A stretch of DNA of 64,000 bases from Streptomyces aquilus (lineage in GTDB: Bacteria; Actinomycetota; Actinomycetes; Streptomycetales; Streptomycetaceae), in contig NZ_CP034463.1 of NCBI RefSeq assembly GCF_003955715.1, forward strand, positions 3,472,001 through 3,536,000. Reading direction: 5' to 3'. The translations under genes and the position numbers were made by a program. Of this stretch, positions 33,853 to 41,975 are shown in pieces. Each line of letters opens with the position of its first letter. The stretch's first letter is position 1. Under the pieces are notes generated by a model, which ran no database searches, was not told the origin of the DNA, and saw only the letters and a program-made list of their open reading frames with translations.

Positions 33853-35543
33853 CCGGCGCCGCGTGGCAGGCCCGCATCGAGCGCGCGGGCCAGATCGCCG
33901 GGGCGGGGTTCCTGGTGACCCACGACCGGGTGCTGACCTGCGCGCACGTGGTCCCGGAGGAGAACGGCGGCCAGGCCGCGGTCACCGTGTCCTTCCCGCA
34001 GCTCCCCGGCTCCGCCCCGGTCCCGGCCCGGGTGGTGGCGCGCGGCGCCTGGGGCGGGCACCCCAGCGACCTGGGCGATCTCGCCGTCCTGGAGCTGGCG
34101 GCGGAGGTGTCGATCACCCCGGCCGCCCTCGCCCCGGCGGACACCGCGCACGGCGACCGCAAGCTCATCGCGTACGGCTTCCCGAGGGGCTACGACGAGG
34201 GCCAGCTCGCCGAGTACCGCACCACGGGGCCGGTCCGGGTCGGCGGTGAGTGGATCCAGCTGGAGGCGTGGAGCGGCCATGGACAGCCGCTGGTCGCGGG
34301 GTTCAGCGGGGCGGCCGTGGTCCTCGTGGAGACCGGCGAGGTCGTCGGCATGGTCACGGCGGCGGCCGGCGCCCGGGACATCCGCACCGGCCGGATGCTG
34401 CCCACCGACGTGTTCGCCCGCCACTGCGCCGAGTTGGAGGGCCTGGTCCCGACCGCAGGGCGCCCGCTCGCCGCCCGGCGCCGGCTGAGAAGACTGGTGG
34501 AGAAGGCCGTACGGACCGGACTGGTCTGCGATCCGGTACGGCTGTACGCCGACGCGGCGGACGAGCTCGCCCCCGCCCCGCCGCGGGGCGGCTTCGACTC
34601 GCTGTGGTCGGCGGCCCTGTTCGTGCAGGCCGAGTTGGACGACCCGGACACGGTGACCCGCTTCGCCGACCGGCTGGACGCCCTGCTGCACCCGCCCGCC
34701 GCCCCGCCGAGCGGTACCGGCTCGACCGGCCCGGCCTGGGAGCCGATCCTCGTCGAGCTCCGCCACAGCGGCGCCGGCGAGGACCACGTCCAGGTGGAGG
34801 TCTCGGCCTACAGCGGGGAACGCCGGCACCCGGTCGCCTCCGACACCGTTCCGCTGGCGGGCCTGCACGGCTATCTCCAGGACCGGATCGACGCGGCGTT
34901 CAGTCATCTCACCCCGGGCGGCGACGAGCTGATCGCCTTCTCACTCCCCCGGGACTGGCTGGACTGGCCGGTGGACCGCTGGGCGTGCGCGCCCGGCGAC
35001 GCCCCGCTCGGCTGCGCCTACCCGGTCGTCGTCACCGACCACACCCGCCGCGGCCGCGGCACCCGCCACGTGCTGACCCGCACCTGGAACCGGCTCGGCG
35101 CCAGCACCGGCCAGGTGCACCGCGTCACCTGCGACTCCCCGGAGAAGCCGGGCGAACTCCGTCTCGCCCTGCGCCGGAACGGCACCTGCCTGACCGGCTT
35201 CGCCGCCGTCCCGGACGCCGCGCTCACCCGCGAGCACTTCAAGAACTCGCTCACCGCGCCCGCCCCGGTGATCGTCTGGTCCCGCCGCGGCTGCGGCGGC
35301 ACCGGAGCCGGGACCGACGGATGCCGTGACACCTGCCCCGGTGCGGCGTTCCTCGACGCGCTCGACACCCACGTACGGCATGTCCCACCCGCCGAACTCC
35401 CGCGCCACGTCCTGGCGTTGCGCGACGAGGCGGACTCCCGGGACGACCACTGGGCGCGGGACATCCAGCTGCTGTGGGACGACCCGCGCTGCTTCAAGGA
35501 CCGGCACGAGGGCGCGGCCCATGTACACACCCCCGTAGCGTGA
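33849..35543 (+). CDS. Trypsin-like protease fused to a VMAP C-terminal domain
   Basis: 564 residues. The N-terminal ~195 residues are a trypsin-fold protease with a complete triad: H33 in TCAHV, D77 in GDLAVLEL and S153 in GFSGAAV. There is no signal peptide, so it acts in the cytosol. A middle region (~200-290, including RLYADAADELAP) is followed by the VMAP C-terminal domain (~300-560) with LIAFSLPRDWLDWPVDRWA, APVIVWSRR and the final DIQLLWDDPRCF. VMAP proteins are the third partner of MoxR-vWA conflict systems described by Aravind and colleagues. Here the protease is the apparent effector. The MoxR gene follows after 9 bases. Confidence 0.85.
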   Translation: MTGAAWQARIERAGQIAGAGFLVTHDRVLTCAHVVPEENGGQAAVTVSFPQLPGSAPVPARVVARGAWGGHPSDLGDLAVLELAAEVSITPAALAPADTAHGDRKLIAYGFPRGYDEGQLAEYRTTGPVRVGGEWIQLEAWSGHGQPLVAGFSGAAVVLVETGEVVGMVTAAAGARDIRTGRMLPTDVFARHCAELEGLVPTAGRPLAARRRLRRLVEKAVRTGLVCDPVRLYADAADELAPAPPRGGFDSLWSAALFVQAELDDPDTVTRFADRLDALLHPPAAPPSGTGSTGPAWEPILVELRHSGAGEDHVQVEVSAYSGERRHPVASDTVPLAGLHGYLQDRIDAAFSHLTPGGDELIAFSLPRDWLDWPVDRWACAPGDAPLGCAYPVVVTDHTRRGRGTRHVLTRTWNRLGASTGQVHRVTCDSPEKPGELRLALRRNGTCLTGFAAVPDAALTREHFKNSLTAPAPVIVWSRRGCGGTGAGTDGCRDTCPGAAFLDALDTHVRHVPPAELPRHVLALRDEADSRDDHWARDIQLLWDDPRCFKDRHEGAAHVHTPVA

Positions 35544-35552
35544 GGACTGCCG

Positions 35553-36572
35553 ATGCCGAAGTCGAACTGGTCCGTCTACACCGGCGACAGCGAGCCGCAC
35601 GACGGCATCACCGGCCTGCCCGCGCCGCCGCCGTGGCGGGCCTTCGACGGCGGCCCGGCGCTGCCGCCGCCCGCCGAGGACGACGACGAGGCGGCCGTCT
35701 CCCCGGACCGCGTGCACCGCGCCCGCACCTACGTGGCCACCCCCGAGAGCGTCCAGCTCGTCAACGCGGCCCTGTGTCTGCGCCGCCCGCTGCTGGTCAC
35801 GGGCCCGCCCGGCACCGGCAAGTCCTCGCTGGCCTACGCGGTGGCGCGCGAGCTGCGCCTCGGCCCGGTCCTGCGCTGGAACATCACCAGCCGCAGCACC
35901 CTCGCCGACGGCCTCTACCAGTACGACCCGCTCTCCCGCCTCTACGCGGCCCGCCCCGGCGGCGGCCCCCGCGCCCACGGCGGCGTCGAGGACCATCTGC
36001 GCCTGGGCCCCCTGGGCACGGCCCTGCTCCCCTACGACCGTCCCCGCACCCTCCTGGTCGACGAGATGGACAAGAGCGACCTCGACCTGCCGAACGACCT
36101 GCTGAACGTCCTGGAGGAGGGCCAGTTCGAGATCCCCGAACTGGTCCGCGCGGCCCGCCACACGCCCGACGCCACGGCCGAGGTCCTCGCGGACGGCACG
36201 GACACCCCGGTGACCGTGCACCGCGGCCGGGTCCGCTGCCGCGCCTTCCCCTTCGTCGTCCTCACCAGCAATGGCGAACGCGAGTTCCCGCCCGCCTTCC
36301 TGCGCCGCTGCGTCCGCCTGAAACTCCGCCGACCGGGCCGCGAGCAGCTGACGGACATCGTCCGCGCCCATCTCGGCGCCCCGGACGACCGGATGCGGGC
36401 CCTGATCAAGACCTTCCTGGACCGCGCGAACAGCGGCGAACTCGCCACGGACCAGCTCCTGAACGCGATCTACCTCACGGGCGTGGCGGGCCTGGACGCG
36501 GACTCCCGGGACGCGCTCGCCGAACAGCTGATGCCGTACCTGAGCGCGACGGCGGACGGCGATGGCTTCTGA
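35553..36572 (+). CDS. MoxR-type AAA+ ATPase
   Basis: 339 residues. After ~60 low-complexity acidic/Pro residues comes an AAA+ core: Walker A GPPGTGKS (G84-S91), Walker B LLVDEMDK (D170, E171), sensor 1 LTSNGEREF, and the arginine finger region PAFLRRCVRL. The insert with SRSTLADGLYQYDPLSRLY is typical of MoxR ATPases paired with vWA proteins. All catalytic residues are present. MoxR rings act as chaperones or switches for vWA partners. Its gene overlaps the large vWA-like gene by 11 bases. Confidence 0.93.
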   Translation: MPKSNWSVYTGDSEPHDGITGLPAPPPWRAFDGGPALPPPAEDDDEAAVSPDRVHRARTYVATPESVQLVNAALCLRRPLLVTGPPGTGKSSLAYAVARELRLGPVLRWNITSRSTLADGLYQYDPLSRLYAARPGGGPRAHGGVEDHLRLGPLGTALLPYDRPRTLLVDEMDKSDLDLPNDLLNVLEEGQFEIPELVRAARHTPDATAEVLADGTDTPVTVHRGRVRCRAFPFVVLTSNGEREFPPAFLRRCVRLKLRRPGREQLTDIVRAHLGAPDDRMRALIKTFLDRANSGELATDQLLNAIYLTGVAGLDADSRDALAEQLMPYLSATADGDGF

Positions 36573-39500
36573 GGAAGCCGGGGGGCTGTTGGCGCGGCTG
36601 ACCCGAATCCTCGGCGAGGCGTCGTCGGCCGAGGACGGGCCGACGACACGCGAACTGGCCGAACTGTTGTGGCTGGCCCAGGGGTTGGGGAACGGGGAGG
36701 ATCACGAGGTCGCCGACCGGACCGTCACGGCCACTCCGGCGCGGGAGACACCACCAGCAGCGACGGCCGCACACCCGGAGCCTCCGGCCCCTCTGCCGGA
36801 GCCCCCACTCCCCCAGGAAGCCGAAGACAACCGGGTCCCCCTACGGCTCCCACCCGCGCGATCCGCCCCGGCGAGCCGCCCCCTCCTCGCCCCCGCACCG
36901 CCGATGCTGCACCACCCGCTCGCCCTGCAACGGGCGTTGCGCCCCCTGAAGCGACGGGTCCCGGCCCCCCGCCGCAAGATCCTCGACGAGACGGCCACCG
37001 CCGACCGCATCGCACGCCTGGGCGCGCACGCGGACGTCTGGCTGCCGGTCCTGCGCCCCGCCCCGGACCGCTGGCTGCACCTGAACCTGGTGTGCGACGC
37101 GGGCCCCACGATGCCGATCTGGCGTCCTTTGGTCCGCGAACTCCACACGATCCTGGCCCAGTCGGGCGTCTTCCGCACGGTCACCCTGCACCGGGCGACC
37201 CCGGACGGCCGCGCCCACGGGGTGCCGGTGGCGGCGGACGGCCGTACGGTCACGCTCGTCGTCAGCGACTGCATGGGCCCGCAGTGGCGGCCGGGCCCGG
37301 CGGGCGACCGCTGGTACCGCACGCTGCGCCGCTGGGCGCACGGGATGCCGCTGGCAGTCCTCCAGCCACTGCCCGAACTCCTGTGGCACACAACGGCGTT
37401 GCCCGCCGCCCCGGGCCTGCTGACGGCCCCGTCCCCGGCGGCGCCGTCGTCCCTCCTCACCTTCACCCCGTACGCCCCGGACACCGCACCCCCACCGCCA
37501 CCGTCCGGCGCGCTGCCCCTGCCCGTCCTCGAACCGGGGCCGACCTGGCTCGCCAACTGGTCGTCCCTGGTGGCCGATCCGGGCGGCGGACGGGTGCCGG
37601 GCGCGGTGGCGTGGCTGGGCCGGAGCCCGGTGGCACCGGTGGAGTCGACGGCCCCCGACATCGCGTCGCTGCCGCCCCGCGACCTGGTCCTGCACTTCCG
37701 CTCCACCGCGTCCCCGGAGGCGTTCCGCCTGGCGGGCCATCTGTCGCTGGCGGTCCCCTCCCTCCCCGTCATGCGGCTCGTCCAGCGCGTCCTGGACCAC
37801 CGGCCGCGCCCGCAGCACCTGGCCGAGGTGATCCTCAGCGGGATGCTGACGACGGTTCCGGGGCCGCCGGGGTCGTACGAGTTCCGGCCGGGGGTGCGGG
37901 ACCTGTTGCAGCGGACCTTGCCCCGCACGGCTCGTGGCCGGACGCGTGAATTCCTGGCGCGGGTGGGCGGGTTGATCGACGAGCGGGCGGGGCTGGCGGC
38001 GGGTGAGTTCAGGGCGGAGGCGGGGGACGCGGGGGCGGCGTTCGCGACGGTGCGGGAGGAGACGGTACGGCGGCTCGGGGGTGGCGCCGAGGTGGCGGGG
38101 GTGCTGCTCGGGGGGCGGTATCGGGTGGTCGGCGAGCGGGGGGCGCAGGAGTGGGAGGCGGTGGACACGCGGGTCGAACGGCTGGTGCTGGTCCGCGAGT
38201 ACGCGGAGCAGCCGGCCGGAGCGGAGATCTTCCTCATGCAGGCGGAAGTCCTGGGCCGCCTGCGGCATCCGAACGTCGCGCCGGTCGTGGACTGGTGGGT
38301 GGAGGGGACCCGGCCCTATCTGGCGACCGAGTGCGTGGACGGCGTCACGGTCACCGAGCTGGAGCGGGGCAGCGGGCCGGGGGTGTCCACGAAGGTGCTC
38401 GACCGGATACGGCAGGGTGTGGAATCAGGGCTGTCCGCCCTGCACGAACACCGCCTGATGCGGGGCGGCGAGGGCTGGGACGGCGTGCTGCTACGGCCGG
38501 ACGGAACGGCCGTGATCAGCCGCTTCACCCTCGGCCGTCAGTCAATACGGCACAGCGCCCGGACCGACGTGCGAGCGTTCCAGGTCCTGCTGGACGACCT
38601 GGCCGCACGCCGCAGCCCGTACTCCGAGCCCCTACGGGTCGGCATGCTCGGCCCGCTGCGCCTCAACCGCGGCCCGATCCGGTCCCTGGAGGCACAGGCC
38701 ATGCTGTGCGTGCTGCTCCTCGAACAGGGCCGTCGACTGAGCGTCGCCGAACTGGCCCGATGCATCTGGGACGAGCCTCCTCAGGACGCCTCAGCAGCCC
38801 TCGGCGACCTCGCCCAGGAGCTACGGAACCGCCTCGGCCCCGGCACCCTCGCCCAACTGCCGGACGGCTACGCCCTTCACCCACCGGACATCGTGGTCGA
38901 CGTACTCGGCTGCGAGGAGATCCTGGCCGCCGGGCCCAACCGCACCGAGGCCCAGCGGGCCTTGAACCTCTGGTACGGCGACGAACCGCTCGCCGGTATC
39001 CCCGGACCTGTCGCCCGGACAGCCCGCGCCCGCATCAACGACCTCCGCCGCGCCCTCTCGGCCTGCGCCGCCCGGCCCATCATCACGTTCGAGATCCTGG
39101 GCGCCGACGACCCCCACGCACACGCCGTCCTCGGCCAGTCGGTGAACGGCCTGCTGGCCCGCGGCAACCTCCAGCCCTACGACTACGACGTCCGGACCCG
39201 CGACAACGGATTCGCCGTCGTCACCGAGCCGGCCGCCTACCTGCTGCCACTCCTGGTCGCCGTACTGCGGGGCCTGCCCGAGGAACTCGACGCGCTGCCC
39301 GACGCGCCACGGGTCATGGTGACGTTCTGGGACACCACGGCCTCCCCGCCACCGGACACACGAGGCCTCCTGGAGCAGACGGACGCGGACGTGACCATCC
39401 TGATCACCCCACGCCTCTACGAGGAGTACGCCGATAGCTCGGCCGCCCCGGGCGCGGGCCGCTTCGAACCACTGCGGACGGGCACGGATCCCGAACCCGT

Positions 39501-40731
39501 CGCCTGGTACTGCCCCCTGCGCCTCCCCTCGGCCGAGCCGGACGCCGAGCCCCGCGACCTGGTGCGCGGCCCCTTCACCACCTGGGTCGCCCACGAGCTC
39601 ACCCCCGACCCGAACCGCACCGCTCTCGTCTTCGCTCCCTCGGGCGGCCAGCTCACCCTGACCCCTCCGTCCACCACCCGCGGCCGCCCCGTCCGGTACT
39701 ACGAGGTGGACCTGACCATCCACCGGACCACCCACCACGTCACCCTCCCCAGTTCCGGCCGCCGCGGCTTCCCCGCCGAGATCGACCTGTCCTGGCATGT
39801 CGCCGGCCCGATGGCCTTCATCCTCGGCGAGGTCACCAACGTCCGCGAGATCCTCCTCGACCACGTCCTCAGGGAGGCCGGCCGCGTCACCCGCCGCCAC
39901 CGCCTCGCCCCGACCCAACAGGCTCTGTACGCCGGCCTGCGCGAGTGGCCCATCCCCGGCCTCTCCGTCAGCTGCTCGGTACGGCTGCTCCCGGCGCCGG
40001 ACCCGGCACCCGCCGCCCCGCAGACCCGGCGCGCCTCGTCCGACGACCCCCTCACCGCCCACCTCCGCGCGACCGAGACCGTCCTGATCGGCCTGGACGG
40101 CCCTCTCACCCGCCTGTTCACGACGAAGTCCGCCCGCGCCGCCGCCCTGGAGCTGATCTCGCTGGCGGTCGAGAACCGCGACCCCGAGGAGGCCCTGCAA
40201 GGGCACCCCCTCGACTCCGCCCTCAACACTCCCGCGCACCCCATGGAGGTGCTGCGGGCCTTCGCGACCGCCTCCGTCGGCCCGACGCTGCGCGGGCGGC
40301 TCGACGACCTCGAACTGCGGGCCGTGCCCCACACCCACCCCACCCCGGACGCCCACGCCCTCATCCGCGCCCTGACCGAGTCCGGCCGCCGGGTGGAGGT
40401 GGTGACGGACGTCTGCGAGCAGGCCGCTCAACGCGTGGTGTCCCACCACAGCCTCCCCCTGACCGGCGTCCACGGCCGCAGCGACGACCTCGCCCTGCTG
40501 ATGCCGAACCCGGACTGCCTGCTCCGCGCCCTCGCCCGCACCGGCCGCCCCTCCGCCACCGGCCTGCTGATCAGCTCCTCCACCGCAGAACTCGACGCCG
40601 CCTCCCGCCTCGGCCTCCGCGTCATCGCCTTCGCCGACATCCCCGCCACGGCCCGGCGCCTCCGGGAGACGGGACACGACAGGCCCCTCTCCTCCCTGGA
40701 ACCCCTCCTCGACGCGGCCCGCACGCTGTGA
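36562..40731 (+). CDS. Giant SAV_2336/vWA-like, pseudokinase, winged-helix/BTAD, HAD protein
   Basis: 1389 residues. In order: an Ala/Pro-rich N-terminus; a SAV_2336-type region (~150-500) with a vWA-like strand LNLVCDAGPTM (D179, a DxGxT MIDAS variant) and VVSDCMGPQW; a kinase-like domain (~515-680, GGRYRVVGERG, LRHPNVAPVVDWW) lacking HRD and DFG, so a pseudokinase; a SARP-type winged helix plus BTAD (~691-838, VGMLGPLRL); a possible degenerate nucleotide-cyclase-like segment (~850-1010, ending LITPRLYEEYADSS); a possible SPFH-like segment (~1060-1160); and a HAD fold (~1172-1389, IGLDGPLT) in which the nucleophile Asp is Gly. No obvious enzyme activity remains, so it is likely a sensor-scaffold for the MoxR/VMAP operon. 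The domains after BTAD are tentative. Confidence 0.8.
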   Translation: MASEEAGGLLARLTRILGEASSAEDGPTTRELAELLWLAQGLGNGEDHEVADRTVTATPARETPPAATAAHPEPPAPLPEPPLPQEAEDNRVPLRLPPARSAPASRPLLAPAPPMLHHPLALQRALRPLKRRVPAPRRKILDETATADRIARLGAHADVWLPVLRPAPDRWLHLNLVCDAGPTMPIWRPLVRELHTILAQSGVFRTVTLHRATPDGRAHGVPVAADGRTVTLVVSDCMGPQWRPGPAGDRWYRTLRRWAHGMPLAVLQPLPELLWHTTALPAAPGLLTAPSPAAPSSLLTFTPYAPDTAPPPPPSGALPLPVLEPGPTWLANWSSLVADPGGGRVPGAVAWLGRSPVAPVESTAPDIASLPPRDLVLHFRSTASPEAFRLAGHLSLAVPSLPVMRLVQRVLDHRPRPQHLAEVILSGMLTTVPGPPGSYEFRPGVRDLLQRTLPRTARGRTREFLARVGGLIDERAGLAAGEFRAEAGDAGAAFATVREETVRRLGGGAEVAGVLLGGRYRVVGERGAQEWEAVDTRVERLVLVREYAEQPAGAEIFLMQAEVLGRLRHPNVAPVVDWWVEGTRPYLATECVDGVTVTELERGSGPGVSTKVLDRIRQGVESGLSALHEHRLMRGGEGWDGVLLRPDGTAVISRFTLGRQSIRHSARTDVRAFQVLLDDLAARRSPYSEPLRVGMLGPLRLNRGPIRSLEAQAMLCVLLLEQGRRLSVAELARCIWDEPPQDASAALGDLAQELRNRLGPGTLAQLPDGYALHPPDIVVDVLGCEEILAAGPNRTEAQRALNLWYGDEPLAGIPGPVARTARARINDLRRALSACAARPIITFEILGADDPHAHAVLGQSVNGLLARGNLQPYDYDVRTRDNGFAVVTEPAAYLLPLLVAVLRGLPEELDALPDAPRVMVTFWDTTASPPPDTRGLLEQTDADVTILITPRLYEEYADSSAAPGAGRFEPLRTGTDPEPVAWYCPLRLPSAEPDAEPRDLVRGPFTTWVAHELTPDPNRTALVFAPSGGQLTLTPPSTTRGRPVRYYEVDLTIHRTTHHVTLPSSGRRGFPAEIDLSWHVAGPMAFILGEVTNVREILLDHVLREAGRVTRRHRLAPTQQALYAGLREWPIPGLSVSCSVRLLPAPDPAPAAPQTRRASSDDPLTAHLRATETVLIGLDGPLTRLFTTKSARAAALELISLAVENRDPEEALQGHPLDSALNTPAHPMEVLRAFATASVGPTLRGRLDDLELRAVPHTHPTPDAHALIRALTESGRRVEVVTDVCEQAAQRVVSHHSLPLTGVHGRSDDLALLMPNPDCLLRALARTGRPSATGLLISSSTAELDAASRLGLRVIAFADIPATARRLRETGHDRPLSSLEPLLDAARTL

Positions 40732-40756
40732 CCCGCCGTCAGAAGCCTTAGGGGCA

Positions 40757-40800
40757 CCCCCGAAGACTTATCTGACACTTATTTGGGACATAAGCCGCAA
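40757..40800. promoter_or_regulatory. AT-rich regulatory patch upstream of mbl
   Basis: A low-GC island in the 197-base gap after the VMAP operon: CTTAT...TTATTTGGGACATAAG, with CTTAT/ATAAG arms about 20 bases apart and a TGACA box. It is the likely promoter and operator zone for mbl. No T-run terminator for the upstream operon was found in this gap. Confidence 0.4.
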
Positions 40801-40928
40801 AACCCCCCATTCAGCCGCGCCCCACCCGGCCCCCTCCAGAAGGCGCCCCACCCCCGCTCCCCACACGATGCCAATGAGGCCCGCCGCCCGGCGCGGCCCC
40901 CCGGTCTGTGCTCTCGGGAGGACCTGCC

Positions 40929-41966
40929 ATGACCGCCAGTCTGGAGCAGCTGCGCCGCTGCCACTTCGCCGTCGACCTGGGCGCGGCGAGGACGCGGGTG
41001 TACGTGAAGGGCGCCGGGCTCGTCGTCGACCAGCCGTCCGTCGCCGCCGTCAACACCCGCACCGGCGCACTGATCGCGGTCGGCGACTTCGCGGAGAAGA
41101 TGACGGGCCGTACCCCCGACTACATCCGTGTCGTGCGGCCCGTCTCCGGCGGCACGGTCGTCGACATCGAGATGGCGCAGCGCATGCTGCGGCACCTGCT
41201 CGGCGACAAGATCCGCCGCTCGCTGCGCCGCAAGCCGATCCTGCGCGCCGCCGCCTGCACCCCGCACGACGCGGACCCGCTCGCCCAGCGCGCCGCCATC
41301 GAGACCCTGGTCGGCCTCGGCGCCCGCCGCGTGGAGCTGGTGGACACCCTCATCGCCGCCGCCGTGGGCTGCGGACTGCCCGTGGAGCGGCCCGAGGCGA
41401 CCATGGTGCTGGTCTGCGGCGCGGCGGCCACCCAGGTCGCCGTGCTCTCCCTCGGCTCGATCGTGAACGCCGTCCGTATCCCGGTCGGCGGCGAGGCCGT
41501 GGACCACGCGATCGTCCAGCACCTGCGCCACCAGCACGAGCTGATGCTGCCGAGCCAGTCCGTACGACCGCTCCAGCTCGCCCTGTCCGGCAACGGTCTC
41601 ACCGCGTCCGGCCCCGCCTCCACCGAGATCCACGGCCGTGACGTCGCCACCGGTCTCGCCCGCTCCGTGCAGGTCGACACCGCCGCCGTCCGCGACGCGA
41701 TCCAGACCCCGCTCACCGCCGTCCTCGACGGCATCGGCAAGGTGCTGCGGGACTGCCCGCCGGACCTGGTGGCCGACCTCGCCGACCGCGGCATCATGAT
41801 GGTCGGCGGCAGCGCCCTGCTCCCCGGCTTCGACCAGATGCTGCGCCAGGCGACCGGCATGCCGGTGCACATCGCGGAGCGCCCCGAGGTGTGCGCGGTG
41901 GAGGGCCTGGGCGCGATGCTGGAGGGCCGTATCGAGCCGCTGGCGCTGGACCCGATCACCGACTGA
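40929..41966 (+). CDS. mbl: MreB-like actin homologue (Mbl type)
   Basis: 345 residues; GGGAGGA 6 bases before ATG. Actin fold: phosphate 1 FAVDLGAARTRVYVKG, the interdomain RTPDYIRVVRPVSGGTVVDIEMAQRML typical of MreB, phosphate 2 TMVLVCGAAATQVAVLSLG, and the adenosine region GIMMVGGSALLPGFDQML. Bacterial MreB uses DIGGGTT at phosphate 2; here it is CGAAATQ, losing the Gly-Gly-Thr, as in the divergent Mbl of S. coelicolor (SCO2451, which I recall as sporulation-related). ATP use is therefore uncertain. It probably takes part in spore-wall synthesis. The kinase-like gene follows after 9 bases. Confidence 0.87.
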   Translation: MTASLEQLRRCHFAVDLGAARTRVYVKGAGLVVDQPSVAAVNTRTGALIAVGDFAEKMTGRTPDYIRVVRPVSGGTVVDIEMAQRMLRHLLGDKIRRSLRRKPILRAAACTPHDADPLAQRAAIETLVGLGARRVELVDTLIAAAVGCGLPVERPEATMVLVCGAAATQVAVLSLGSIVNAVRIPVGGEAVDHAIVQHLRHQHELMLPSQSVRPLQLALSGNGLTASGPASTEIHGRDVATGLARSVQVDTAAVRDAIQTPLTAVLDGIGKVLRDCPPDLVADLADRGIMMVGGSALLPGFDQMLRQATGMPVHIAERPEVCAVEGLGAMLEGRIEPLALDPITD

Positions 41967-41975
41967 GGCGCCCCG

